Assembly (NCBI GenBank): GCA_020205615.1
Contig: CM035170.1
Coordinates: 11,090,980 to 11,154,979, forward strand
Length of the DNA stretch: 64,000 nucleotides
DNA from: Panax quinquefolius
Lineage: Eukaryota; Streptophyta; Magnoliopsida; Apiales; Araliaceae
Reading direction: 5' to 3'
The translations under genes and the position numbers were made by a program. The notes under the pieces were generated by a model that saw only the letters and a program-made list of their open reading frames with translations, made no database searches and had not been told where the DNA came from. Shown here piece after piece: positions 47,882 through 57,525 of the stretch (positions are counted from its first letter, which is position 1; the number at the start of each line of letters is the position of its first letter).

Positions 47882-50621
47882 CGTGACGCCCCAAAAATTA
47901 GGTATACGCCACCCATCTTGGGTCGCCACTTACATGGTACATAAATTCAAATACAAACTTAATTATACATCTGTCATGTAACATACGACAATACATAAAC
48001 TGAGAGTTCTAATAGAAATATTGTCATTTAGACAATATCCATACTCAAGGAGTCCTCATTACATTTATTGTCACACTATTTAATGTAATAGTGAGGACTA
48101 CTAATGCTATCTTCGGACCATCACTCTTTTCCCCGACTCGTCCCCAAATTATATTCTCATTTCCTCAAGAGAACAAAGAAAAGAAAGGGTGAGCTCAACT
48201 AGCCCAAGAAGAAATATTATAACTAAGATAATGCGTAATAAATTATCAATAGTCTTCAACTATGTTAAACCGATAAAATACAATAGACAACCAGCTTAAT
48301 CATAGTGGAATATGCAATCCATTAAAAGAGTCAAGTAGAAAATAAAGTCTACTATCTTTTAGGTTTTAAAAGGTTTTCATCAATTTTATCACTAAGACTC
48401 GCTTTAATGAATAATCCACAATATCTAATCATCCCTCGTATTACTTGGCCAAGGATTTTCATCAAATTATCAATGGTTATGACTATACTTTGAATCACCC
48501 CCGGTCATAATCATACCAAAAACTATCCATCATCGCATTACAAAGCCACCGAGGACTTTTGTCACATCATTTATATCAAGCCATGATTATACCGAATGAT
48601 CTCTCGTCATAATCATACTAAGTTCATCTATGCACGTAAGCCAAAGATAACATAATATAACATGAGGATGATGACAATGACATAATAATTCACTAAAACA
48701 AGTTCACGAATTAATTTATTCAGAACTAATAACGCCCAAATTGTCAACATGATATCGCTTTGTAGAGTAAAATTCAAGAATGATCGTAAGAATATTTCCA
48801 TGAAAGATACTTTGGATGAAACGCAAATATCAAGAATATTCTACTAATTTCATCGAGTATAGAAGTCAAAGTTTTAACCAACCGGGTATAATAAAGAATG
48901 GAATAACAAAGGAAATCACCACGCATGCAGATTTCTTAGCATGTACAAAGTTATTCCAATGTAAATAATAATAACGGAACCAAAGTCGTGAAATTCACAC
49001 CGAAGCAGATGTTCCAATGTAATAATAAAGATGGAACCGGATCCGGTAAAACACACGAATAGGATATTCCAATGTAATGATAAAGATTTTAACCAGTCCT
49101 GTAAAACACATGCATGTGATGTTCCAACAGAATAATAAAGATGGAACCAGTGTCCGTAAAACACACATGCATGTGATGTTCCAAATGTAATAATAGAAGA
49201 ATGTCACCAAGTATAGGGTAAACCACGATATCAGATTATGTATAGGGTATGCCACATATCAAAGTTATTCCAACCTGAATAATAAAGAATGAAATAACAG
49301 AGGATTTCACCAAGTATAGGTATGCCACAGATATCAAAGTTATTCCAATGTAATAATAAAGAATGGAATAATGTAAGTTCTCTTCATGAATAAGAAAGAA
49401 TAACACACCCTTACTTACTATAACAAATAATATTCCTTACCTTAAAAGAACCTAATATTGGAAAAGTGAAGTAGCGAATACTTTTCTTCTTTCTCTCTAT
49501 AGTTTCTCTCTCTGAGTTTCAATGAATTGTAAGAAATAATGAAAGAATGAGCTTTCTATTTATAGAAAAACCGAGGGTGGCTCTTGGTCTTAACGAAGGG
49601 TCAAAATGACTCTTGGTAATATCAAGAGACAACTACTATTTCATGAAGGGGTAATTAACCCTCGGAACAATCAAGAGGCGCTTAACTCTTGGTAATATTG
49701 AAGGGACAACTACTATTTCATTCATGAAGGGGTAATTACTATCGACGAAGGTAATTACTATCGACAAAGGTAATTACTATTGAAAAAGGTAATTACTATT
49801 GACGAAGGTAAATACTATTGACGAAGGTAATTATAATTCACAAAGGTAATTACTATTCACAAAGGTAATTACTATTCACAAAGGTAATTACTATTCACAA
49901 AGGTAAATACTATTGACGAAGGTAAATACTATTGACGAAGAGACTCTTAGATGATGACATATACGGGCCCCCATAAAAATAATCAAACTTACCACAAACG
50001 CCTCATAATGCAGACTCTTTATATACATCAAGGATTGAATAAATATTACCACAAATCATTTTACTTTTAATCAACACATATTTAATCTTTCAACAATTAT
50101 TAATCATTTATAACTTGTCGTCTTAATTAATAATATAACATATTATACAGATGATACTGTGACAATAATTGAATCAATAATATAAGAGATATGATGCAGC
50201 AATTATTGTAGCAATAATTGAGTATAGCTAAGTGACTTCTCACGTAAGCATCAATAATCAATACCGCATTACACTATACAACCACGCCAGACATCTTTGT
50301 ACTTTTACTACCGGGTAGTTCAACAGCTTTTAACGGTAACACCTCTCCGCCGTTATTTTTATAGAAAGATAATTTTGTCGCTTTTCTAACTACGACAATA
50401 CTTCCGCTAGGGGTCCACCATCGATTGAGCCGCCGTCTTTAATATTCCCCGACAAAAAACAATATTCTCCCACCAAACGAATATTTTATAACAACTTGCT
50501 TACTTTGCAAAATTTATAAATATTACCCACAACTATAACATTATATCAAATTTATTCCATAATATTCAAAAATAATATTTATAGAAAATTCATCTTTATT
50601 TATAAAATATGGGGTCTTACA
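47882..50621 (-). repeat. 5' LTR of element DE
   Basis: CGTGACGCCCCAAAAATTAGG...ATATGGGGTCTTACA, collinear with 40947-43694 including the GATGTTCCAATGTAAT units (48960-49200) and the 19-bp minisatellite (49733-49940). The two LTRs differ by many small indels and substitutions. Confidence 0.9.
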
Positions 50622-50626
50622 ATAAA
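50622..50626. repeat. Right target-site duplication of element DE (ATAAA)
   Basis: Matches 40942-40946 exactly. Confidence 0.9.
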
Positions 50627-51591
50627 CATATATACTATAATCATACACACATCACTTTTACTCTTTCTTTTCTCCCACCACTTTCCACTCACACACATAT
50701 TATATTATACACATCACAACCTTATATACATAAACTCCCTCCCCTATACGTATCTCTCTCCCACCCCCATTTCCAAAATTAGTTTTTCACACATATGGGC
50801 ACCACATGTGGCCCCCACATGTGGGCCCCACTTTTAAATAATTTTCTACCGATTATTTTGAAAAATAGATAAATGGGGGTCCATAAAATAAGCAAAATTT
50901 CATAAAAATCACCTTAATAATTTTAACAACATTTATCACCTTTATTATAATTCACAATATTAATCGACCAGGTCGTTCACAGGAAAGAATGGGCTTTCAA
51001 ATAAGGATTTCTCCCTATTGGCGCGCAATTAGGTGACCAAACCTCTCCTTGACAGAACTTCTAGACATCGTTAATATTGTAAATAATAATATTAATAACT
51101 TTGTCGTCTCAATTATTGATTTAATAATATATAAAATATCGACAATAATTGAATCAAATAACGTGAGATACTATGCAACAATTACTATAATAATAATTGA
51201 ACAAAACTGAGTGACTTCTCACGTAAGCATCAATAATTAATACCGTGTGCTACTATGCAACCACGCGTATTACTGTACTTTTACTACCGAGTAGTTCAAT
51301 AGTTTTAACTGTAAAACCTCCACCGTTACTTTCATAAAAAATATTTTTGTCGTTTTCTCAATCCGACAATAATTCCGTTATGGGGTCCACCAATGATTGT
51401 GTCGTCGTACGAATATTCCCTGTTAAAATGAATATTCCCCGACCAATCGAATATTATATAACAACTTGCGTACTTTGCAAAATTTATAAATATTACCCAC
51501 AACTATAACATTATATCAAATTTACTCCATAATATTCAAAAATGATATTTATAGAAAATTCATCTTTATTTATAAAAGTTGGGGTCTTACA

Positions 51592-51784
51592 TTTACACAG
51601 TAACCAACTCAGCAATAGCCAGCAATTATTATATGGTTACACAGTAACCAAGTCAGCAATAGTCAGTAACCAATATAATGTTGCATAGTAACTAAGTTAG
51701 CATTAGTAAGTAACCAAGTTAGTAATAGTCAGTAAATTGCAAATGCATATTAGGATGCAATAATTTAAATCAAGTATTAATTAC
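51592..51784. repeat. Transposase intron, CAGTAACC repeats (right part)
   Basis: ACAGTAACCAACTCAGCAATAG-type units, then the intron's donor side (minus strand AAG|GTAATT at 51785/51784). Confidence 0.6.
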
Positions 51785-52575
51785 CTTAAGTATCTTTGAT
51801 TTAAAGATATTAGATTGCAACCTTCTCTCAACTGTTGTGGAAAGTGTTGTGAATGTTGATATGGCTACTTGTTTATTTGTGAAATACCATCTTTGAACCA
51901 GACAATGTAGGCATTCAATCATTGTTGCAACTGGAAGATCCCTGATAAACTTGATTGCATTGTTAATAGATTCGACGGTGTTTGAAGTTATTATTGAGTA
52001 CCTGCTTACAGTCCCATGGAGCCTGGTGCACCTATCCAACTTGACCTCTTCCTCCAGATATGTCCTTATTCGAGGATCAATGGCATCAAGTTCAGCCATT
52101 TGTTTGTTGAATTGTTCAACAGTGTAAGCTCTAAAAACCCCGTTGTAAGCCTGTTTAACTTCTTCTCCTTTCTTTAGGAATCTATTTTTTATATTTTTCA
52201 GTATATGATATGTGCAGGAACCATGCATGGTATCCGGAAACACAAAATTCAATCCTTGTATAATGGCTTCATGCCTGTCTGAAACAATACATTGAATTTC
52301 CCTAACTCCACAAGAAATTCTCAAATTTACGAAAAACCATCTCCAAGACAATTCATTTTCGCTGTCAACAACTGAAAAAGCAATCGGAATAATGTTTTGG
52401 TTTGAATCTTATGTGCTTGCTATCAGTAGTGTCCCCCCGTAAGTTGATTGTATGAACGTGCCATCGATTACAATGATTGGAAAACAATGGTGCCATGCTT
52501 GAATGGATGCTCCAATGGCAAAGAATAGATACTTGAAACGACCATTTGTTTCCAACTCAAGGGCTGTGATGGAAC
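51785..52575 (-). pseudogene. Transposase exon 2: DDE core
   Basis: The longest intact piece, 193 codons, runs from SWRWFFVNLRISCGVREIQC to the donor. Upstream of the TAA at 52409 the frame reads SITALELETNGRFKYLFFAI and HHCFPIIVIDGTFIQSTYGG. Both catalytic Asp motifs (IDGTF, VSDRHEAI), the CTYHILKNIK stretch and SRYSIITSNTVESINN are present. One stop is the only lesion visible in this exon. Confidence 0.9.
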
Positions 52576-53095
52576 CTGATATGAAAATCAGCATTATCAT
52601 TAGAATTACAAGTAGTATACAGTATCCAAATCACTAGTAATTAGTAAACGTTCATGTGGTTAATGGTATACAACTTGTATATTACATTTAGTAACTAAAC
52701 ATGCATATTAAGGTAACCAAACATATATAATAACCGTATACAAATGGTATAAATATTTAGTAACTAAACATCCATACTAACCGTTATACTGTCTAAAGTT
52801 GTATTGGTTACTGTGTAACATTATATTGGTTAATGTTAATGCTTAATTGGTTACTGACTAATGCTGTTTTGATTACTGCATAATATTACTGATTAATGAT
52901 TGGTAACCACATGCTTGGTAACCAATGCATTAGACAGTAACCAGCATGTTGCATGAAGGTAACCAAAACAACAGTAATCAGTAAATATTTTACATTGGTA
53001 ACCTTCTATTGTGTAATGATGTCTTGGTTACTGTGTAACATCATATTGGTTACTGTCTAATGCTGTAAAACCAATAAAATGTTTTAAAGTCTTAC
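52576..53095. repeat. Transposase intron 1 with mixed-orientation GGTTACTG module
   Basis: Splice signals GTAAGAC (53095) and ATATCAG (52576) on the minus strand. 52790-53070 carries TTGGTTACTGTGTAACATTA units and a partly palindromic GGTAACCA module nearly identical to 23205-23340. Confidence 0.7.
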
Positions 53096-54136
53096 CTGGA
53101 TTTATTTTCTTCAGGATGTGTAACCATGATGGGATGAGTGAGTAGTCGTGTGGATTTCCTCTCACCTTTCCTAACGCTTTCTCCTTCGATCTCCATGCTT
53201 TTTGGTAAGAGATAGACACATTATATTCTGACATCATGTCTTCCACAATATCGGTTGGTGTGTATATTTTCTTCAAATTTATTAATTTTTGCATTATGCA
53301 TTCACTGGCCAACTCACTATTTGCCTGTCTGTGGTCTCCCAACAATACATTAGCCGAACAAGTGTGGATATCATTGAATTCTCTCACCTTGAACATACTG
53401 GTTTTTCAGAAACTTGATGCTCCCATCTTCCATTTACAATTTTCATCGTATACGCACACAAGCACAAAGTCTCTATAACTTGTTCGCTTGACTTTGTGTC
53501 AGTCTGCTTTTTTCCGATCAATGCAAATTTCATAGCTTGTGTGAGAGGATTTTTCATCTCATGTAGGTTTGATGTAATTTTACTTCACGCTCATTCGGAT
53601 CCGATATTACATCATCATATCGTTCTTCTGCGTATGATTTGTCATGTTGTCTGTCTCGTTGTTGTTCAATAATTTCCATTGCAAGCTAATCAGCATATTG
53701 AGTTCCAAATTGGCATGATTGGCTTGCTAGTGGAACTAGTGCTGAATTCTCTTGTGTTGATCTGATTGGCATTACATCATGAATTGTAGATTCTTCTACA
53801 TTTGTCAAGTTATGCAAGATCGTTGTGCGTCCCATTCTGTGTTCAATATCCACAATCAGTGGGAATTTACCTTATTCATCAGATTTTCTACTCATTTCCA
53901 GAAAGAATTGTAAGGTTGCTTCATCTGATATACTGATCGGTGGAATGTCGTTTAATCAAATTTGATTGACAATGTTGTTGCGTTTGTGTTCAGCCAGTAA
54001 TGCAATCGCATATTTTGGTTAGCATTTCTTTGAACAAAATTGTTGATGGAACTAATATGCCAAGAATTTCAAATTTGGTGTATTTGTTACTATCACCACG
54101 TGTCGTTGAAATAAAGTACAACCGAATCATCTCCAT
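53096..54136 (-). pseudogene. Transposase exon 1: MuDR N-terminal domain
   Basis: Candidate start at 54136 (MEMIRLYFISTTRGDSNKYT). Later pieces are IEHRMGRTTILHNLTNVEES, SQSCQFGTQYAD and NGRWEHQVSEKPVC. After a frame shift at about 53396 comes FKVREFNDIHTCSANVLLGD through NPHDYSLIPSWLHILKKINP. The last is the plant MuDR transposase N-terminal layout. Several stops and shifts. The true start may lie in an upstream exon. Confidence 0.7.
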
Positions 54137-55280
54137 TGTTCACAATGTAATAAGTAATGGTAAGTAACAAAATCAATGTTATCCCAGAACCAATATAATG
54201 TTAAACAAGAACCAAGTTAGCATTAGTCAAGAATCAAGTCTTCATCAAGAATTCATTATAATGTTACACAGTAACAAAGTCATTATTAGTCAGTAACCAA
54301 TGCAATGGTACACAGTAACCAATTCATTATTAGTCAGTAACCAATGCAATGGTACACAGTAACCAAGTCAGCTTTAGTCAGTAACCAAGTCTTCATCAGT
54401 AACCATTATAATGTTACACAGTAACAAATTCAGAATTAGTTAGTAACCAATATAATGATACATAGTAACCAAGTTATTATTAGTGAGTAACGAATGCAGC
54501 ATTAGTTAGTACCATTATGCATTAACCAATCCAGCAGTAGACAGTAACATATTCATAGTTAGACAGTAACCAATATAATGTTAAACAATAACTAAGTCAG
54601 CATTAGACAGTAACCAAGTCAGCATTTTTTAATAACTAAGTTTGCATTAGTCAGTAATATTTGTTTGGTTACCATTATAATCTTTAACAGCAACCAAGTC
54701 AGTATCCATTATAATGTTACACAGTAACAAAGTTAGCATTAGTCAGTAACCAATATAATGATACACATTAACCAAGTCATTATTAGTTAGTAACCAATGC
54801 AAAGATTAGTTAGTACCATTATGCAAAGAACTAAACCAAAGATTAGACAATAACTTATTCATCATTAATCAAGAACTAATATAATGTTAAACAAGAACCA
54901 ATTCGTAAAAATATAAGGGTTTTAGACAAGAACCTCATAAACCGTTAGTTAGATAAAGAACAATATAATATTAAATAAAGAACTAATTAAGCATTAGTCC
55001 GTAACCAATTAAGCATTAGTCCATAACCAATTCATAATTAGTCAGTAATATTATGCAGTAATCAATACAGTATAATGCTACACAATAACCAAGGAAGCAT
55101 TAGACAGTAAATTACATGTTGCATGAAGGTAACCAATGTTGCATGAAGGTAACCATTAATATAAAAAAAAGTCAGTAGAACTCAATTAAAAATTTGAAAC
55201 AATCAAGTAAACATTATTCATCAAGCAAATTTATAATAAACAGTAACCAATTTATATATACTTAGTAACCGTAATATAAA
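54137..55280. repeat. CAGTAACCAAGTCAGCATTAGT array upstream of the transposase
   Basis: About 1.1 kb of roughly 20-30-bp units of the type CAGTAACCAAGTCAGCATTAG, alternating with CCAATATAATGTTACA. It reads GGTTACTG on the transposase sense strand. Units in 54790-54960 carry CAAAG/CAAG in place of CAG. Confidence 0.7.
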
Positions 55281-55288
55281 ACATATGT

Positions 55289-55483
55289 TCAAATGCATTT
55301 TGGAATCAAAACATTTCGTATTCTTACTTTGTGACCATTTTTTACTGCGAAAATGTAAGAAATGTAACCAATATAAGAATTCGTAGTATCCATAGGTAGT
55401 ATATGCATATAACTTTTAAATTCACACACCTCAATATTTAAATTTGTATCGAACGGGCTGTTGATCTTGTAATAAACAATCAC
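55289..55483 (-). CDS. Possible 5' exon of the MULE transposase gene
   Basis: A 64-codon minus-strand frame (MIVYYKINSPFDTNLNIEV, TTNSYIGYISYIFAVKNGHK) preceded by an ACTTAG acceptor-like site at about 55486 and lying between the array and the right TIR. Composition looks coding, and position and strand suit a first transposase exon, but no domain is recognised and a splice link to 54136 is unproven. Confidence 0.35.
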   Translation of the reverse strand: MIVYYKINSPFDTNLNIEVCEFKSYMHILPMDTTNSYIGYISYIFAVKNGHKVRIRNVLIPKCI

Positions 55484-55753
55484 TAAGTTGTCGTAAGTTT
55501 ACTTCATCGAACTTGAAGAAGTTGTTGATCTTTGTATGCTATTTCCGATTTCGAGTTAAGGTCGTGACAAAGTGATTCGCCTTCTCCGATTTGAGAGGCG
55601 CTTGATTTCAGATTCTGCTTTCTCCGCTGCTGATCCGTGGTTCCGATTTCAAAGTCGCATGATTTTAGGCTGCTTAATTGAAAAGATGAAATTCAAGAAT
55701 CGACGTGTAGGAGTTAATGACACGTGATTTTAGCACGTATATTGTGTATGTTT
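55484..55753 (-). promoter_or_regulatory. MULE right subterminal region, presumed transposase promoter/leader
   Basis: Less AT-rich than its surroundings, no ORF. It contains two TGTGTATGTTTTATTTxTGTAATTA units (55745-55800) that merge into the TIR. Upstream control of the minus-strand gene is expected here by position only. Confidence 0.35.
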
Positions 55754-55829
55754 TATTTCTGTAATTATGTTGTGTATGTTTTATTTTTGTAATTACTTTC
55801 TAATTGTTGTATATTAGTGTAAAGGACCC
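55754..55829 (-). repeat. MULE right terminal inverted repeat
   Basis: Read inward: GGGTCCTTTACACT, then GAAAGTAATTACAAAAATAA, then a second TAATTACA block; same spacing as at 22097-22172. Confidence 0.8.
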
Positions 55830-57017
55830 TATTATATAAGAAGAATTTTGTGATTCTGGTGTGAGTTTCGTACCTCAACTAAGCAACCTATTTATAAGAA
55901 ATTGTTTATCACACCAAGTTTGACTAATTCATCGTCGGAGAACACCAATGCTGAATTCAATAGTCTGATTTTTAAAAAATAATATAATATTCTAATAAAA
56001 TAAATAACTTTATATATAATATAATATATTCTAATAAAACAAACAACTTTATAAAAGTTTTCTGTTTTATATAAAAAAATCTGTTTTATTACTATTACAA
56101 TAATAATAAAACAAATACTGAAATAAAATTTTTGCCGACAGTTTGACAAATTGGCAAATGGTGGGTCCATGGAATAATAAGTCAAACTTATAACAAACGA
56201 CTCATGTTAAACCCCTTTATTTCTAACACAAATTGGACAAATTTCTACCACACATTACTTATTATAATTATCCTTAATCAACACATTTTATTCTTCAATA
56301 ATTATTTATAATTAATATTACAGATTCACAATATTAACAACTAGATCGTTCTCAAGAAATAGGGAGCCTTCCATATAAACGACGCGCAATTAACTAACCC
56401 CTTCCCTCGACGGAACTTCTAGACATTGTCAATAATGTTAACTGGTTTAATCATATCATATCAAATAATATGAGTTATTGTTTCGTATTATTGAATTAAT
56501 AATATAAAATAATATCCAGATGTTACTGTAACAATTATTGATTCAATAATATGAGATACTATGCAGTAACTACTGTGAAAATTATTGAATGAAATACTGA
56601 GTGACTTTTAATGTAACAATTAGTTAATTAATAATCAGAGATAATGTGCAATACCATGTACTAATGTGGAGTACCGCGTGCTATTGTAGAATAACGCGTA
56701 TTAGTATACTTTTATCACTGGGTATTTCAACAGTTAACGGTAAAAGTTATGCCGCTAATTTTTTAAAAAGTTATTTTTGTCGCTTTCTATATCCGATATT
56801 TATTCTGTTGTGGGGCCCACCAATGATTGGTTATTTCGACGCCGTCGTACAAATATTTCTCGACAAAAAGAATATTCTCTGATAAAATAAATATTTCCTA
56901 ACTGACTGTTAACTTTGTATAATTTGCACATATCACCCATAACTTAAATATTTATTAAATCAACACCTTACTATTTAGAAAAATTAAATCTTATTCATAA
57001 AAAGTTGGGATCTTACA
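55830..57017 (-). repeat. LTR H, right half (begins with the 9-bp MULE duplication)
   Basis: TATTATATA (55830-55838) then GATTCTGGTGTGAGTTTCG, which matches 7728-7745 in LTR A, showing that the MULE entered about 40 bp from the LTR TATA box (minus-strand TTATAAATAGG, about 55890). It ends AAGTTGGGATCTTACA at 57017. It holds no gene; frames here are chance. Confidence 0.8.
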
Positions 57018-57525
57018 CATTACACTGTTATTTTTCTTCAACTCCGCCAATTAGTTACTTGTATATTACTTTTAGAAGGCAACGAGCTTGTCCAAAGGCG
57101 TGTAATGAGAAGACATGAAAAAGCATATTTACTCTTCGATTGAAAAAATAAAGTTAATATGAAACTTTTTCAATTTTAAAGTTGATGTAAATTCTTTTAT
57201 TTTAATTGAATATTTAAAAATTACTAAGAACTACTAGATTTTTATTTTAAAAGAGAGAAAGTAGAATGAAAAATTAGTGGTGGAAGTGATTAAATACATA
57301 CCAGATGAATTATTCTTTGTTTAAAATGAGATGTGCTCAAAAAATGGCATTGGTCTACCAATATATGGCAACGATGATTTTCTTATGATAGTTTTTTGGT
57401 GATTTAAATGAATATAAAAGTGAATATAAAAAATAATGTGTATTGTTGTGGTTGATTATTGGTAATTTAAATGAATACATAAGTGCATAAACAAAATAAT
57501 ATGTATAGTCGTAATTGATTATAAC
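57018..57525. other. Spacer between LTR H and element F
   Basis: AT-rich, non-coding. Two loose copies of a 60-70-bp unit (GTGATTTAAATGAATATAAA... and GGTAATTTAAATGAATACAT...) at 57398-57525. Nothing else recognised. ATAAC (57521-57525) is the presumptive target duplication of element F. Confidence 0.5.

Larger units (their letters stand above)
40947..50621 (-). mobile_element. Element DE: minus-strand gypsy element with both LTRs
   Basis: 9.7 kb with perfect ATAAA duplications: 3' LTR 40947-43694, polypurine tract, chromodomain-like tail, about 1.9 kb of LTR-like DNA in the place of pol, reverse-transcriptase entry, protease, gag, primer site, 5' LTR 47882-50621. It is the youngest-looking nested insertion, being inside LTR C, which is inside the MULE, which is inside LTR H. 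It lacks reverse transcriptase, RNase H and integrase cores. Confidence 0.9.
39173..51591 (-). mobile_element. Solo LTR C, split by element DE
   Basis: LTR sequence occupies 39173-40946 and 50622-51591 (together about 2.74 kb, one LTR length). It starts CGCGACGCCCCAAAATAGG (TG mutated to CG) and ends GTTGGGGTCTTACA. Flanks are GTTAC (39168-39172) and TTTAC (51592-51596), a duplication with one mismatch. It sits in the last intron of the MULE transposase gene. Confidence 0.75.
38355..54136 (-). pseudogene. MULE transposase (mudrA-type), three or more exons, disrupted
   Basis: Minus-strand exons inferred: about 54136-53096, 52575-51785, 38779-38355. Exon 1 holds the MuDR N-terminal region (FKVREFNDIHTCSANVLLGD, YNVSISYQKAWRSKEKAL). 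Exon 2 holds the DDE core: VIDGTF (first Asp), VSDRHEAIIQGL (second Asp), MHGSCTYHILKNI. Exon 3 has the SWIM zinc finger (TCTCRKFQYHEMPCPH) and a CSRCQEK-HNRKTC knuckle. Phases agree across the exon 1/2 join. The transposase would cut and rejoin element ends in the nucleus. Stops at 52409-52411, 38729-38731, within the knuckle and several in exon 1 disable it. The last intron holds the 12.4-kb nested retrotransposon block. Confidence 0.85.
22097..55829. mobile_element. 33.7-kb Mutator-like element carrying transposase and Ulp1-like protease genes
   Basis: Bounded by a perfect 9-bp duplication and terminal inverted repeats. The first 47 positions of the two ends align without a gap and are identical at positions 31-47 (AAAGTAATTACAAAAAT). 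A second TAATTACA block follows at equal spacing, 15 bp on, in both ends. Inside are a plus-strand Ulp1/C48 gene and a minus-strand mudrA gene, arranged tail to tail. About 21 kb is later insertions (23796-26395, 26526-32630, 39173-51591), leaving an original element of roughly 12-13 kb. MULEs with a ULP-like second gene are known in plants (Kaonashi genes of Arabidopsis, CUMULE of melon). Confidence 0.9.

Noticed and set aside
57018..57525. Possible host gene in the only stretch outside recognised elements
   Set aside because: No frame over 60 codons with coding character; AT-rich with a decayed tandem unit.
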